Shown: piece by piece, positions 16,076 through 23,500 of the stretch | How the letters are laid out: the number at the start of each line of letters is the position of its first letter | How positions within the stretch are numbered: position 1 is the first letter of the stretch | Origin: a virus | Virus record (IMG/VR): IMGVR_UViG_3300025641_000012 | Span: 1 to 51,991 of that record | Reading direction: 5' to 3' (one strand) | Length of the DNA: 51,991 nucleotides | The notes under the pieces: model-generated | Database searches by the model: none | What the model saw: only the letters and a program-made list of their open reading frames with translations | Told to the model about the DNA's origin: nothing | Program-made: the position numbers and the translations under genes

Positions 16076-17797
16076 ATGATAAAATTTAGTAAACTACGAT
16101 ATAAAAACTTCCTGTCATCTGGTAATGCCTTTACAGAGATAGACTTTGCAGCATCCTCTACGACATTGGTCGTGGGTCACAATGGTGCGGGTAAGTCTAC
16201 TATGTTGGACGCATTATCCTTTGGTTTGTTTGGCAAACCCCACCGCAAGATCTCTAAAGGACAACTGGTCAATACCATTAATGGTAAAGGAACAGTTGTT
16301 GAAGTTGAGTTCTCTATGGGTTCACAGGAATATAAGATTGTTCGTGGGATAAAACCTAACATATTCGAAATCTGGGTTGGTGGTAATATGATCAACCAAG
16401 ACTCTCATGCAAAAGAATATCAGTCTATGCTTGAGAAGAATATACTAAAACTTACCCACAAATCTTTTCACCAGATTGTTGTTCTCGGATCAAGTTCCTT
16501 TGTTCCGTTTATGCAGTTGACTGGTGGTGCGAGACGTGAGGTAATCGAGGATCTTCTCGACATCAATATCTTCTCTAAGATGAATAGTATTCTGAAAGAA
16601 AAGATGTCTGTGTTGAGAGATCAGATAACCACGAATGGTTACAACATAGAGATGTGTAAGACCAAGATAAACTCACAGAAGAAGTATCTACGTGATTTGT
16701 CTGCAATCAATACTGCACATCGTAAAGAGAAAGAGTCGGAGATTGAGGCTAACCAGACTGAGATTGAGTTTCTTCAGGGATATAATACTGAACACATGGA
16801 GATTGTGACGACACAACTAGAAGAGGTGTCGAAGAAAATCGAAGGTATAAACTCTAATCGTAACAAACTGATCGAGTACCAATCGACCTTCAAGTCACAG
16901 ATTAAGACTGTGGTTAAGGAATCGAAGTTCTTTGACGAGAACGAACACTGTCCTACCTGTGACCAAGGTATTGCCGAAGACCTACGTGAGTCTAAGAAGG
17001 TATCTGCGAAGTCACGTGCAAAGGAACTGAACTCTGCAATGTCTAAGTCAACTCAACAGATGGGGACTTACGATGAACAACTTGTAGAACTCCATAGTCA
17101 GTTAGAAGAGGCCAAGACTTTACAGAACAATGTGAATAACAATAACCAGATGATTGCTAGGTTATACAAACAGAATGATAGTATTCGTTCTGATATGGAT
17201 TCACAGTCAGAAACCACCGGCGACCTCAAGAGTGCTAACGAAGAGTTAGAGACTTTGAACACCGAACTGCACAAAACTCAGGACGAGAAGTATATCCTTG
17301 CTGAACAGTACTCGTACAACCAAGTGAATGCTGAGTTGTTACGTGATACCGGCATCAAGACCAAGATCATCAAACAGTACATTCCGGTCATCAATCAACT
17401 GACCAACCAGTACCTACAGATCTTGGACTTCTTTGTACATTTCGATCTGGACGAGAGTTTTCAAGAGACTATCCGGTCACGTTTCCGTGATAACTTCTCT
17501 TATGATTCTTTCTCGGAAGGTGAGAAACAACGAATCGATTTGTCTCTATTGTTTACGTGGAGACAGATTGCTAAGATGAAGAATTCAGTCGCAACCAATC
17601 TATTGATTTTGGACGAGACTTTTGATTCATCATTAGACGATGATGGGGTTGACAATCTTATGAAAATCCTGTATAGTCTAGGGGAAGAGACAAACGTTTT
17701 TGTTATCTCTCACAAGTCGGAACTTGAGGATGCTCAATTCCAACGTAAACTGGAATTTGTTAAAGAGAAAAACTTTTCCAAATTAAAAGCTGCATAA
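16076..17797 (+). CDS. 46: Recombination nuclease ATPase subunit gp46
   Basis: Rad50/SbcC-type ATPase, partner of gp47. It shows Walker A GHNGAGKS (34-41), long coiled-coil arms, a zinc-hook HCPTC (CxxC at 292-295), the ABC signature FSEGEKQR (about 479-486), Walker B LLILDE (509-514) and the switch His in VISHKSE (about 546). The length is 573 aa (T4 gp46 is 560 aa). The N-terminus aligns with T4, so the start at 16076 is right even though no ribosome binding site precedes it; see the overlapping promoter. Confidence 0.96.
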   Translation: MIKFSKLRYKNFLSSGNAFTEIDFAASSTTLVVGHNGAGKSTMLDALSFGLFGKPHRKISKGQLVNTINGKGTVVEVEFSMGSQEYKIVRGIKPNIFEIWVGGNMINQDSHAKEYQSMLEKNILKLTHKSFHQIVVLGSSSFVPFMQLTGGARREVIEDLLDINIFSKMNSILKEKMSVLRDQITTNGYNIEMCKTKINSQKKYLRDLSAINTAHRKEKESEIEANQTEIEFLQGYNTEHMEIVTTQLEEVSKKIEGINSNRNKLIEYQSTFKSQIKTVVKESKFFDENEHCPTCDQGIAEDLRESKKVSAKSRAKELNSAMSKSTQQMGTYDEQLVELHSQLEEAKTLQNNVNNNNQMIARLYKQNDSIRSDMDSQSETTGDLKSANEELETLNTELHKTQDEKYILAEQYSYNQVNAELLRDTGIKTKIIKQYIPVINQLTNQYLQILDFFVHFDLDESFQETIRSRFRDNFSYDSFSEGEKQRIDLSLLFTWRQIAKMKNSVATNLLILDETFDSSLDDDGVDNLMKILYSLGEETNVFVISHKSELEDAQFQRKLEFVKEKNFSKLKAA

Positions 17798-17800
17798 GGG

Positions 17801-17829
17801 TTGACAAACGTTGCCCAATGTTATATAAT
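17801..17829 (+). promoter_or_regulatory. Consensus sigma70-type promoter before the clamp gene
   Basis: TTGACA (17801-17806), 17 bp, TATAAT (17824-17829), just after the gene 46 stop. The predicted leader to the gene 45 ATG at 17859 is about 23 nt. Confidence 0.93.
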
Positions 17830-17858
17830 GACTGTATATTAACTGAGAGAACTAAATC

Positions 17859-18536
17859 ATGGAACTATCTGATCGTACCTTATCGGTACTTAAAAACTTC
17901 GCAAACATCAATTCTAACATTGTGTTTCGTGAAGGCAATGAACTAAAAACTATTTCGGTCGCAAAGAATATTCTTGCAAAAGTTACCCTAGATGACGATA
18001 TCCCATCCACCTTCGGTATCTACGACCTTAATGAATTCCTTAGTGTGTTGGGTCTAGTTGAGAAACCCGCACTAAGATTCGAAAAGACTCACGTAGTAGT
18101 CTCTGACTCTACCGGTCTTCGTGGTAACCGTTACTTCTATTCTGACATTGATATGTTGTCTGCACCTAGTAAAGATGTCATCATGCCAGAACCAGAAGTT
18201 AAGTTTACCCTAGATACTGATACATTGAGTCGATTGAAGCGTGCGTCCTCTGTCCTAGGACACGATTCGATTTCTATCACCCCCGAAGGTAAGTCTATCA
18301 AACTTACTGTGGTTGATAACGATGACGCAACTTCTAATAGTTTCTTCTCATATGTTGAAGGAGAGTTCCAAGAAGGAGTTGATTTCAACTTTGTCCTGAA
18401 TGTGAACAACTTGAAGATTGTTTCCGAAGACTTTGAGGTTGGTATTTCTAAGAAATTGATCTCTAACTTTAAGTCGAAACAATCGTCCATTGAATATTTT
18501 ATTGCACTTGAAAAATCATCTACTTACGGAGTATAA
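17859..18536 (+). CDS. 45: Sliding clamp gp45
   Basis: Trimeric DNA sliding clamp, processivity factor for gp43 and mobile enhancer for late transcription. The length of 225 aa agrees with T4 gp45 (228 aa). The N-terminus (LSDRTLSVLKNFANINSNIV) and the acidic surface loops fit the PCNA-like fold. Two clients with matching C-terminal clamp-binding tails are in the window: gp55 (SDLSDFLT) and gp43 (SLEDFFG). It begins the 45 unit that includes the tRNAs and peroxiredoxin. Confidence 0.94.
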   Translation: MELSDRTLSVLKNFANINSNIVFREGNELKTISVAKNILAKVTLDDDIPSTFGIYDLNEFLSVLGLVEKPALRFEKTHVVVSDSTGLRGNRYFYSDIDMLSAPSKDVIMPEPEVKFTLDTDTLSRLKRASSVLGHDSISITPEGKSIKLTVVDNDDATSNSFFSYVEGEFQEGVDFNFVLNVNNLKIVSEDFEVGISKKLISNFKSKQSSIEYFIALEKSSTYGV

Positions 18537-18539
18537 GAA

Positions 18540-18758
18540 ATGAGTAACAAAGAAAAGGCACCAACACCACCAGTTAAAGACGAACGTATCGCAGTACTGT
18601 TAGACCTCGCTAATCGAGTCTCACGATCTACTGTCGCAGTAATCGATACTGTAGTACAACGTGGTGGCTTCAAAGGTGAAGAATTGTCTACGATTGGTCA
18701 GTTGCGAGATCAAGCAATTGAATCTATCCAACTAGTTGAACAGTTACAAGACCAGTAA
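18540..18758 (+). CDS. Small conserved protein downstream of gene 45
   Basis: A 72 aa protein with a Pro/Lys-rich N-terminus (KEKAPTPPVKDER) and a helical remainder (LLDLANRVSRSTVAVIDTVV and a C-terminal Gln-rich helix). It starts three bases after the clamp stop and is clearly in the same transcript. T4 has small transcription-related genes (rpbA, 45.1, 45.2) near this point, but I see no convincing match. It could be a clamp- or polymerase-interacting regulator. Confidence 0.7.
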   Translation: MSNKEKAPTPPVKDERIAVLLDLANRVSRSTVAVIDTVVQRGGFKGEELSTIGQLRDQAIESIQLVEQLQDQ

Positions 18759-18766
18759 CCAACTAA

Positions 18767-18843
18767 GCGTTTGTCGTCTAATTGGATAAGGCATCCGCCT
18801 TCTAAGCGGATTATTGCAGGTTCGAGTCCTGCCAGACGCGCCA
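18767..18843 (+). tRNA. tRNA-Arg (anticodon TCT)
   Basis: A full cloverleaf can be folded: acceptor GCGTTTG/CAGACGC, anticodon stem TCCGC/GCGGA with loop CTTCTAA (anticodon TCT, reads AGA), T arm GCAGG-TTCGAGT-CCTGC, discriminator G and an encoded CCA. It is co-transcribed with gene 45 and lies 6 nt from the next tRNA. Confidence 0.95.
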
Positions 18844-18849
18844 AATAAT

Positions 18850-18923
18850 GCGGGTGTAGTATAGTGGTATTACAGGAGGTTTCCAACCTTTTGATGGGAG
18901 TTCGATTCTCTCCACCCGCTCCA
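18850..18923 (+). tRNA. tRNA-Gly (anticodon TCC)
   Basis: A cloverleaf folds with acceptor GCGGGTG/CACCCGC, anticodon stem GGAGG/CCTTT with loop TTTCCAA (anticodon TCC, reads GGA), T arm GGGAG-TTCGATT-CTCTC and an encoded CCA. Two G-T pairs weaken the anticodon stem. It is adjacent to tRNA-Arg, a typical phage mini-cluster. Confidence 0.95.
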
Positions 18924-18942
18924 TATTATTATAGGAGAACGA

Positions 18943-19473
18943 ATGTTGTTTAAAACATATATCCCCGATGTTGTACACCATATGCGGGAACGTGATGAAT
19001 CTATTGGAGGAGACAATCCTTACAAGTGGGTTCGTAAGATGACAAGTGAATTGCTTGGAGGGAAGAAGGTTGTCGTGTTTGGACTACCTGGCGCATTTAC
19101 TCCCACTTGCACTAATGAACAACTACCTAACTTCGAACGACTCCATGACGAGTTTGTTGCAGAAGGTATTGAAGAGATCTGGTGCACTTCGGTGAATGAT
19201 GCATTCTCGATGAACAAGTGGGCCAAAGACCTTGGTATCATCAAGGTGAAGATGTTACCTGACGGTAACGGTCAGTTTGCAGATGGTATGGGTTACTTAG
19301 TTGATAAGTCTAATCTGGGATTCGGCAAACGTTCTTGGCGTTACGCACTAGTCATTGATAACATGAGTATTGAACGTTGGTTCGATGAAGACGGTATGTC
19401 TGACAATTGTCCGGACGACCCATACGAAGTATCTGACCCACAGAATGTTCTTGATACAATACGAAACAGTTAA
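18943..19473 (+). CDS. Peroxiredoxin (Prx5-like)
   Basis: A thiol peroxidase of 176 aa. The active-site block GLPGAFTPTC carries the peroxidatic Cys at about residue 56, typical of the Prx5/redoxin family, followed by NEQLPNFERL and a VNDAFSMNKWAKD segment. The expected role is to reduce hydrogen peroxide or organic peroxides during infection, probably with host thioredoxin or glutaredoxin. A strong AGGAG lies 6 nt before the ATG. It is an auxiliary metabolic gene in the replication core, closed by its own terminator. Confidence 0.9.
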   Translation: MLFKTYIPDVVHHMRERDESIGGDNPYKWVRKMTSELLGGKKVVVFGLPGAFTPTCTNEQLPNFERLHDEFVAEGIEEIWCTSVNDAFSMNKWAKDLGIIKVKMLPDGNGQFADGMGYLVDKSNLGFGKRSWRYALVIDNMSIERWFDEDGMSDNCPDDPYEVSDPQNVLDTIRNS

Positions 19474-19477
19474 TATC

Positions 19478-19499
19478 CCCCCCGAAAGGGGGGTTTTTT
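19478..19499 (+). terminator. Rho-independent terminator with GAAA tetraloop
   Basis: CCCCCC, loop GAAA, GGGGGG, then six T residues. It ends the 45-tRNA-peroxiredoxin transcript. The -35 box of the gene 44 promoter starts only two bases later. Confidence 0.95.
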
Positions 19500-19500
19500 A

Positions 19501-19529
19501 TTGACAATGAAACACAGGTGTGTTATAAT
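19501..19529 (+). promoter_or_regulatory. Consensus sigma70-type promoter before gene 44
   Basis: TTGACA (19501-19506), 17 bp, TATAAT (19524-19529), immediately downstream of a terminator, so gene 44 transcription is fully separated from gene 45. Confidence 0.93.
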
Positions 19530-19558
19530 TACCTGTAAATTAAATTATGGAGCAATAC

Positions 19559-20497
19559 ATGAAAGATGAATTCTTATGGGTCGAGCGGTTTCGTCCACAG
19601 AAAGTATCAGACACTATCCTGTCGTCTGACCTAAAAGTAACATTCCAAAAGATCGTAGATGGTGGTGAACTACCTAACATGTTGTTCTCTGGTACTGCGG
19701 GTACTGGTAAGACGACTATCGCACGTGCCATGTGTGACGAACTTGGTCTTGACTATATTGTCATCAACGGATCTGAAGAGGGTAACATTGATACTCTTCG
19801 TGGTAAGATCAAACAGTTTGCATCCTCGGTATCACTGTCCGGTGGTTACAAGGTTGTTATCCTAGATGAGGCTGACTATCTCAATCCTCAATCTACCCAA
19901 CCCGCTCTCCGTGGGTTTATCGAGGAGTTCTCTAATAACTGTCGGTTCATTCTGACATGTAACTTCAAGAACCGTGTAATCGAACCATTACACAGTCGTT
20001 GTTCTAATTATGAGTTTAACTTCTCTAAGAAGATTATGCAACAGTTGTGCGGTCAGTTTATGGTACGTGCACAGGATATTCTGGAAGGTGAGAATGTCAA
20101 CTATAACAAAGATGTACTTGCGCAGTTGATTATGAAACACGCACCGGACTGGAGACGTGTACTCAACGAACTACAACGACACAGTATCTCTGGTCAGTTG
20201 GAAACTACGTCTATTATCACTGACGCAAACTCAAACTACAGTCTTTTGTTCAAGGCACTGAAGGGTAAAGACTTCAAGAAGATGCGTGGGTGGGTTGTCA
20301 ATAACATGGATGTAGAACCTGCGTCTATCTTCCGTGGTATATACGATGCAATGTCCGAGTATGTACAACCCCAATCGATTCCGCAACTGGTATTGATTCT
20401 TGCTGATTATCAATACAAGAATTCTTTTGTTGCGGATCACGAACTGAATCTGGTCGCATGTATGACCGAAATTATGGCTAATGTAGAGGTGAAATGA
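19559..20497 (+). CDS. 44: Clamp loader large subunit gp44
   Basis: AAA+ ATPase subunit that opens and loads the gp45 clamp together with gp62. Motifs are FSGTAGTGKTT (Walker A), VILDEADYL (Walker B) and PLHSRC (SRC arginine finger). The protein has 312 aa from the chosen ATG, which has GGAG seven bases upstream; an ATG at 19547 is also in frame but lacks a site. T4 gp44 is 319 aa. In T4, gene 62 follows directly; here three metabolic genes intervene. Confidence 0.95.
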   Translation: MKDEFLWVERFRPQKVSDTILSSDLKVTFQKIVDGGELPNMLFSGTAGTGKTTIARAMCDELGLDYIVINGSEEGNIDTLRGKIKQFASSVSLSGGYKVVILDEADYLNPQSTQPALRGFIEEFSNNCRFILTCNFKNRVIEPLHSRCSNYEFNFSKKIMQQLCGQFMVRAQDILEGENVNYNKDVLAQLIMKHAPDWRRVLNELQRHSISGQLETTSIITDANSNYSLLFKALKGKDFKKMRGWVVNNMDVEPASIFRGIYDAMSEYVQPQSIPQLVLILADYQYKNSFVADHELNLVACMTEIMANVEVK

Positions 20498-20871
20498 TGA
20501 ATGATTATCAAAAAGATGTAGAAGATTTTATGGTGATTGGAGGACACGAAGTTCCTGACCATAGTGGGATGGAGAGCGATCAAGCAAATCTGTATATGGA
20601 TTTAATTGAGGAAGAATTTTGGGAGACCAAACAGGCATTCTTACACGGTGATATTGTAGAAGTCGCAGATGGTCTTGCAGATATGGTATGGGTTATCATG
20701 GGTCTGGCCTCTACTCTAGATATGGACTTCAATGATATTTGGAAAGAAGTTAAACGTTCTAACATGTCTAAGTTTCCCGATGGCGTTGCGATTCGTAATC
20801 CCGAGACAGGTAAGATTATGAAACCAGATACATTCTCTGAACCAGATCTTGCGAGTGTGTTGGGTGTCTAA
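20494..20871 (+). CDS. MazG-like nucleotide pyrophosphohydrolase
   Basis: A 125 aa all-alpha NTP pyrophosphohydrolase. The metal-binding helices show LIEEEFWE (EExxE, about residues 40-44) and EVADGLAD (ExxD plus a following Asp, 56-63). Phage MazG homologues hydrolyse dNTPs or (p)ppGpp-like nucleotides and may prepare nucleotide pools or reset host starvation signals. It overlaps the gene 44 stop by 4 nt (ATGA). It stands next to a dCMP deaminase, which suggests a pyrimidine nucleotide role. Confidence 0.88.
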   Translation: MMNDYQKDVEDFMVIGGHEVPDHSGMESDQANLYMDLIEEEFWETKQAFLHGDIVEVADGLADMVWVIMGLASTLDMDFNDIWKEVKRSNMSKFPDGVAIRNPETGKIMKPDTFSEPDLASVLGV

Positions 20872-21298
20872 GTGGAGTGATGCGCACATGGCGGTTGCCG
20901 AGACATATGCAAAATTGTCTTCGGCTAACCGACTGAAGGTTGGTTGTGTCATTGTGAAAGAGAACCGCATCATCTCTATCGGATACAACGGTATGCCTTC
21001 TGGTTGGGACAACAACTGCGAACATGAAGTGAAGACTGGCAACACAGGTTACGGTAGGAAACTAGTCACTAAAGACGAAGTTCTACACGCAGAAACTAAT
21101 GCGATTGCGAAGGTTGCACAATCCTCGGAATCGTGTTATAATAGTGATCTATATACTACAACGGCACCGTGTTTAGACTGTGCTAAACTAATATATCAAT
21201 CAGGTATCAAGAATGTTTATTACCGTACTCCGCACTTGCGCAGTACAGACGGTATAGATTTTCTTGGAAAATGTGGAATACCCGTATGTCAAATATAA
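20864..21298 (+). CDS. dCMP deaminase
   Basis: Zinc-dependent deaminase converting dCMP to dUMP for thymidylate synthesis. Motifs are HAE (75-77, metal ligand and proton shuttle) and PCLDC (102-106). The start is taken as GTG at 20864, giving VSKWSDAHMAVAE, which reads like the family N-terminus and overlaps MazG by 8 nt; an ATG at 20888 is the alternative. Its product dUMP feeds the ThyX encoded at 36115. Confidence 0.9.
   Translation: MSKWSDAHMAVAETYAKLSSANRLKVGCVIVKENRIISIGYNGMPSGWDNNCEHEVKTGNTGYGRKLVTKDEVLHAETNAIAKVAQSSESCYNSDLYTTTAPCLDCAKLIYQSGIKNVYYRTPHLRSTDGIDFLGKCGIPVCQI
21114..21142 (+). promoter_or_regulatory. Possible sigma70-type promoter inside dCMP deaminase
   Basis: TTGCAC (21114-21119), 17 bp, TATAAT (21137-21142). 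The -10 is perfect and the spacing matches the other phage promoters, but the -35 is two bases off. It could supply extra transcript for the sulfotransferase, gene 62 and regA. Confidence 0.45.
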
Positions 21299-21945
21299 TG
21301 ATTAATGATATTTACGAGATGACTCCGGCAGACAATGTACTGTATTTTCCTAATAACATAGATGTTAGGATATGTCCTAAAAATGGTATGTCTTCCGTGA
21401 AAGAGGCTCTTCGTAGATCTTTGGCTTCTAGAGCTCCTCTGGGACTCGTGGATAGAGTTTTATCGGTGAAGAAACACGCAGATCAATTCGATATCCCCTT
21501 CAGAAAAGGTTCTTATCGCATTGCTATAAGACGCGATCCGATTGATAGATTCAAATCTGCGTGTGAATTCATTCAATCCGCACGTGCTTTCTACATTAAA
21601 AATGGCAGAGATTTACCAGATATATCACTACAGATTGATCGAGTTATTGATGATATGGAACGGGGTTTGGTGAAAAATAGTCACTTCTATACACAGTCTT
21701 GGTACATGGGTCATCCCGATGATTATGATATGGTTTATCATATTAGCGAGATACCGAAACTTCTTGACTTCCTCCAAGAAGCCTGTACAATAGAACGTGA
21801 CATTAGTGGATTACATGAAAACCGAACTACAATGAAATTATATAATGATGCGATATCACCCGAACATCTGGTGAAACTTCGCAACTTTTACTTGAAGGAT
21901 TATAAAAATGGCTGGTGCAAACAAGAAGACCGTCTCCCCGTTTGA
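21271..21945 (+). CDS. Sulfotransferase-like protein
   Basis: A 224 aa protein with the two PAPS-binding elements of sulfotransferases: a 5'-phosphosulfate loop-like CPKNGMSS (35-42) and a 3'-phosphate-binding RRDPIDRFKSA (about 87-97, pattern R-D-P-x-x-R-x-x-S). Such enzymes transfer sulfate from PAPS to carbohydrates or proteins. The acceptor is unknown; phage glycan or host surface are possible. Starts at 21271, 21286 and 21298 are all in frame; 21286 has the best-placed GGAA. It overlaps gene 62 by 38 nt. Confidence 0.75.
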   Translation: MWNTRMSNIMINDIYEMTPADNVLYFPNNIDVRICPKNGMSSVKEALRRSLASRAPLGLVDRVLSVKKHADQFDIPFRKGSYRIAIRRDPIDRFKSACEFIQSARAFYIKNGRDLPDISLQIDRVIDDMERGLVKNSHFYTQSWYMGHPDDYDMVYHISEIPKLLDFLQEACTIERDISGLHENRTTMKLYNDAISPEHLVKLRNFYLKDYKNGWCKQEDRLPV

Positions 21946-22303
21946 TTTTTTACAAAGCATAAACCACTCGAAGATAGATATATATGAGGGTAACGAGAAG
22001 GGTTATGTCCCTTTCGTTATCAATCGCAGTTTGTCGTACTTCCCCGACACAGTTGCACTGGCGAATGAGATGAATCGGTATCACCATATCGATAGTAAGT
22101 TACAATATCAATTTCTTATAAATATAGTTAGGAAACGAAAACGGTTTTCTAAATGGGTAAAACCTGAAATAGAAAATGATATTGAATTGGTGAAAGAGTA
22201 TTATGGATATAGCAATGATAAAGCGCGTCAAGTCCTACCGTTACTCTCCGCCACACAACTAACTATTATAAAAGATAAGGTGAATAAAGGTGGAAGAAAA
22301 TAA
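21908..22303 (+). CDS. 62: Clamp loader small subunit gp62
   Basis: Non-ATPase subunit of the gp44/62 clamp loader. The 131 aa protein is shorter than T4 gp62 (187 aa) but keeps the marine T4-like pattern: FDFLQSINHSK, VINRSLSYFPDTVALANEMN (20 residues shown), KRKRFSKW, and KEYYGYSNDKARQVLPLLS. It is separated from gene 44 by MazG, dCMP deaminase and sulfotransferase genes, so stoichiometry may depend on read-through plus internal promoters. Confidence 0.9.
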   Translation: MAGANKKTVSPFDFLQSINHSKIDIYEGNEKGYVPFVINRSLSYFPDTVALANEMNRYHHIDSKLQYQFLINIVRKRKRFSKWVKPEIENDIELVKEYYGYSNDKARQVLPLLSATQLTIIKDKVNKGGRK

Positions 22304-22328
22304 TATTGTAGAATGGAACTCTGGGTTG

Positions 22329-22700
22329 ATGTTAGAAATTATCCTAGCAGAACCAGATGACTTTTTGAAAGTCAAGGAAACTCTCACACGTATTGGTATC
22401 GCCTCCAGACGTGATAATAAACTTTTCCAGTCCTGTCATATACTACACAAACAGGGAAGATATTTTATTGTACACTTCAAAGAACTCTTTATGTTAGACG
22501 GTAAGAAGTCTAATCTAGAAACTGGAGATGTACAACGAAGAAATACAATCGCAACTTTACTGCAAGACTGGGGTCTGGTAGAGATCCACAATAAAGAAGT
22601 TGCAAAAGACTGTGCGCCTATGCGTACAATCAAGATTATTGGATTTAAAGATAAAGACCAGTGGGAGCTTTGTCCTAAGTATAATATTGGAAATAAGTGA
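22329..22700 (+). CDS. regA: Translational repressor RegA
   Basis: RNA-binding protein that represses translation of many early phage mRNAs by covering their start sites. The match to T4 RegA is clear by eye: EPDDFLKVKETLTRIGIASR, YQ/FQSCHILHKQGRYFIVHFKE, LLQDWGLVEI and the C-terminal CPKYNIGNK. From ATG 22329 it has 123 aa (T4 has 122), which is why I prefer it; a GTG at 22290, overlapping gene 62, would add 13 residues. In T4 gene 43 follows; here a 5-kb accessory block intervenes. Confidence 0.95.
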   Translation: MLEIILAEPDDFLKVKETLTRIGIASRRDNKLFQSCHILHKQGRYFIVHFKELFMLDGKKSNLETGDVQRRNTIATLLQDWGLVEIHNKEVAKDCAPMRTIKIIGFKDKDQWELCPKYNIGNK

Positions 22701-23230
22701 TGTTTGATATATTTACAGATAAAGATGAATTCATTGCGGATAAGATCCCGTTCTTTGGGAAACTTCCTCTTGAAATAAGTGATGTGTATGATTGGAACAA
22801 ACATATGCACCTACTCAATACTCATCCGGATAAACAAATAGATTCGAATACGAACAAGTTTCGTATCGGATTGAACTCTTTCCATAGTAGACCTTCTGCA
22901 CCTCAGTTCGCACGAGACATTGAACAAGAGATGCAGGACGTTTTTTCTTTGCATGGAAACAAGATTACCAATATCGCATTTACGGGTATTGGTAAGAACT
23001 CCGACTCTTACCCTTGGCACTTCGACCAGATGGACGTGTTTTTAGTACAAGTTCTGGCATCCGTTGAAATGCGAGTAGAGGGTCATAATAACGATGAACC
23101 ATTTTGGTTCAATCCTGGCGACTATGTATGGTTGCCTCGGGGTACCCACCATCAAGTGATTCCCCACGATAGTCGAGTAAGTTTTTCCTTCGGTGTTGAA
23201 GGAGACCCTGACCCATCCATTTATTTCTAA
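22700..23230 (+). CDS. Cupin/JmjC-like Fe(II) protein
   Basis: A 176 aa protein with a double-stranded beta-helix pattern: SYPWHFDQMDVFLVQV gives a candidate HxD metal pair, and FWFNPGDYVWLPRGTHHQV gives the second strand pair with the distal His. This is the layout of JmjC/cupin-4 hydroxylases, some of which hydroxylate ribosomal proteins or nucleic acid. The ATG overlaps the regA stop (TGATG). A GTG at 22697 is also possible. The substrate is unknown. Confidence 0.7.
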   Translation: MFDIFTDKDEFIADKIPFFGKLPLEISDVYDWNKHMHLLNTHPDKQIDSNTNKFRIGLNSFHSRPSAPQFARDIEQEMQDVFSLHGNKITNIAFTGIGKNSDSYPWHFDQMDVFLVQVLASVEMRVEGHNNDEPFWFNPGDYVWLPRGTHHQVIPHDSRVSFSFGVEGDPDPSIYF

Positions 23231-23337
23231 ATGCGGTATGATATTTTTGCATAGCCTCTATCAAGAGTATGCGTTTATATACATATATACGTAATGAAAT
23301 AATTCATTATATAATTAAACAGAGGTTAGTAAAAGTT

Positions 23338-23445
23338 ATGGAAAGGTCACGATCTGATAAAATATCAGAGAGATTAGGAATGACTATAGTCAGTTTAGCA
23401 AGTGCAATTACGTTCTATATAACATTTAGTGCACTGATGGTATAA
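23338..23445 (+). CDS. 35-aa single-pass membrane peptide (candidate)
   Basis: A short ORF, MERSRSDKISERLG, followed by a hydrophobic segment (about residues 15-35, MTIVSLASAITFYITFSALM). The charged N-terminus and one helix suggest a tiny inner-membrane protein. AGAGG lies about 12 nt upstream, which is rather far. It sits in a 270-nt otherwise gene-free gap whose first part is very AT-rich (TATATA runs near 23276-23291). Small membrane peptides of this kind are common in T4-like phages. Confidence 0.55.
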   Translation: MERSRSDKISERLGMTIVSLASAITFYITFSALMV

Positions 23446-23500
23446 AAAGAAAAACGGGTGAGGTCATGGGACTTTGCCCCAACCTTTAAGGAAATTTGTC

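Noticed and set aside
22117-22124. TATAAATA inside gene 62
   Set aside because: It is an exact late-promoter match but sits mid-gene, about 205 bp from the chosen regA start, and late regA expression is not expected. An AT-rich octamer can occur by chance; only 5'-end mapping would settle it.
23231-23337. AT-rich palindromic stretch (TTTATATACATATATACG) as a replication origin or promoter
   Set aside because: No repeats, no matched -35/-10 pair at 17 bp and no known origin motif were found; low complexity alone is not enough.
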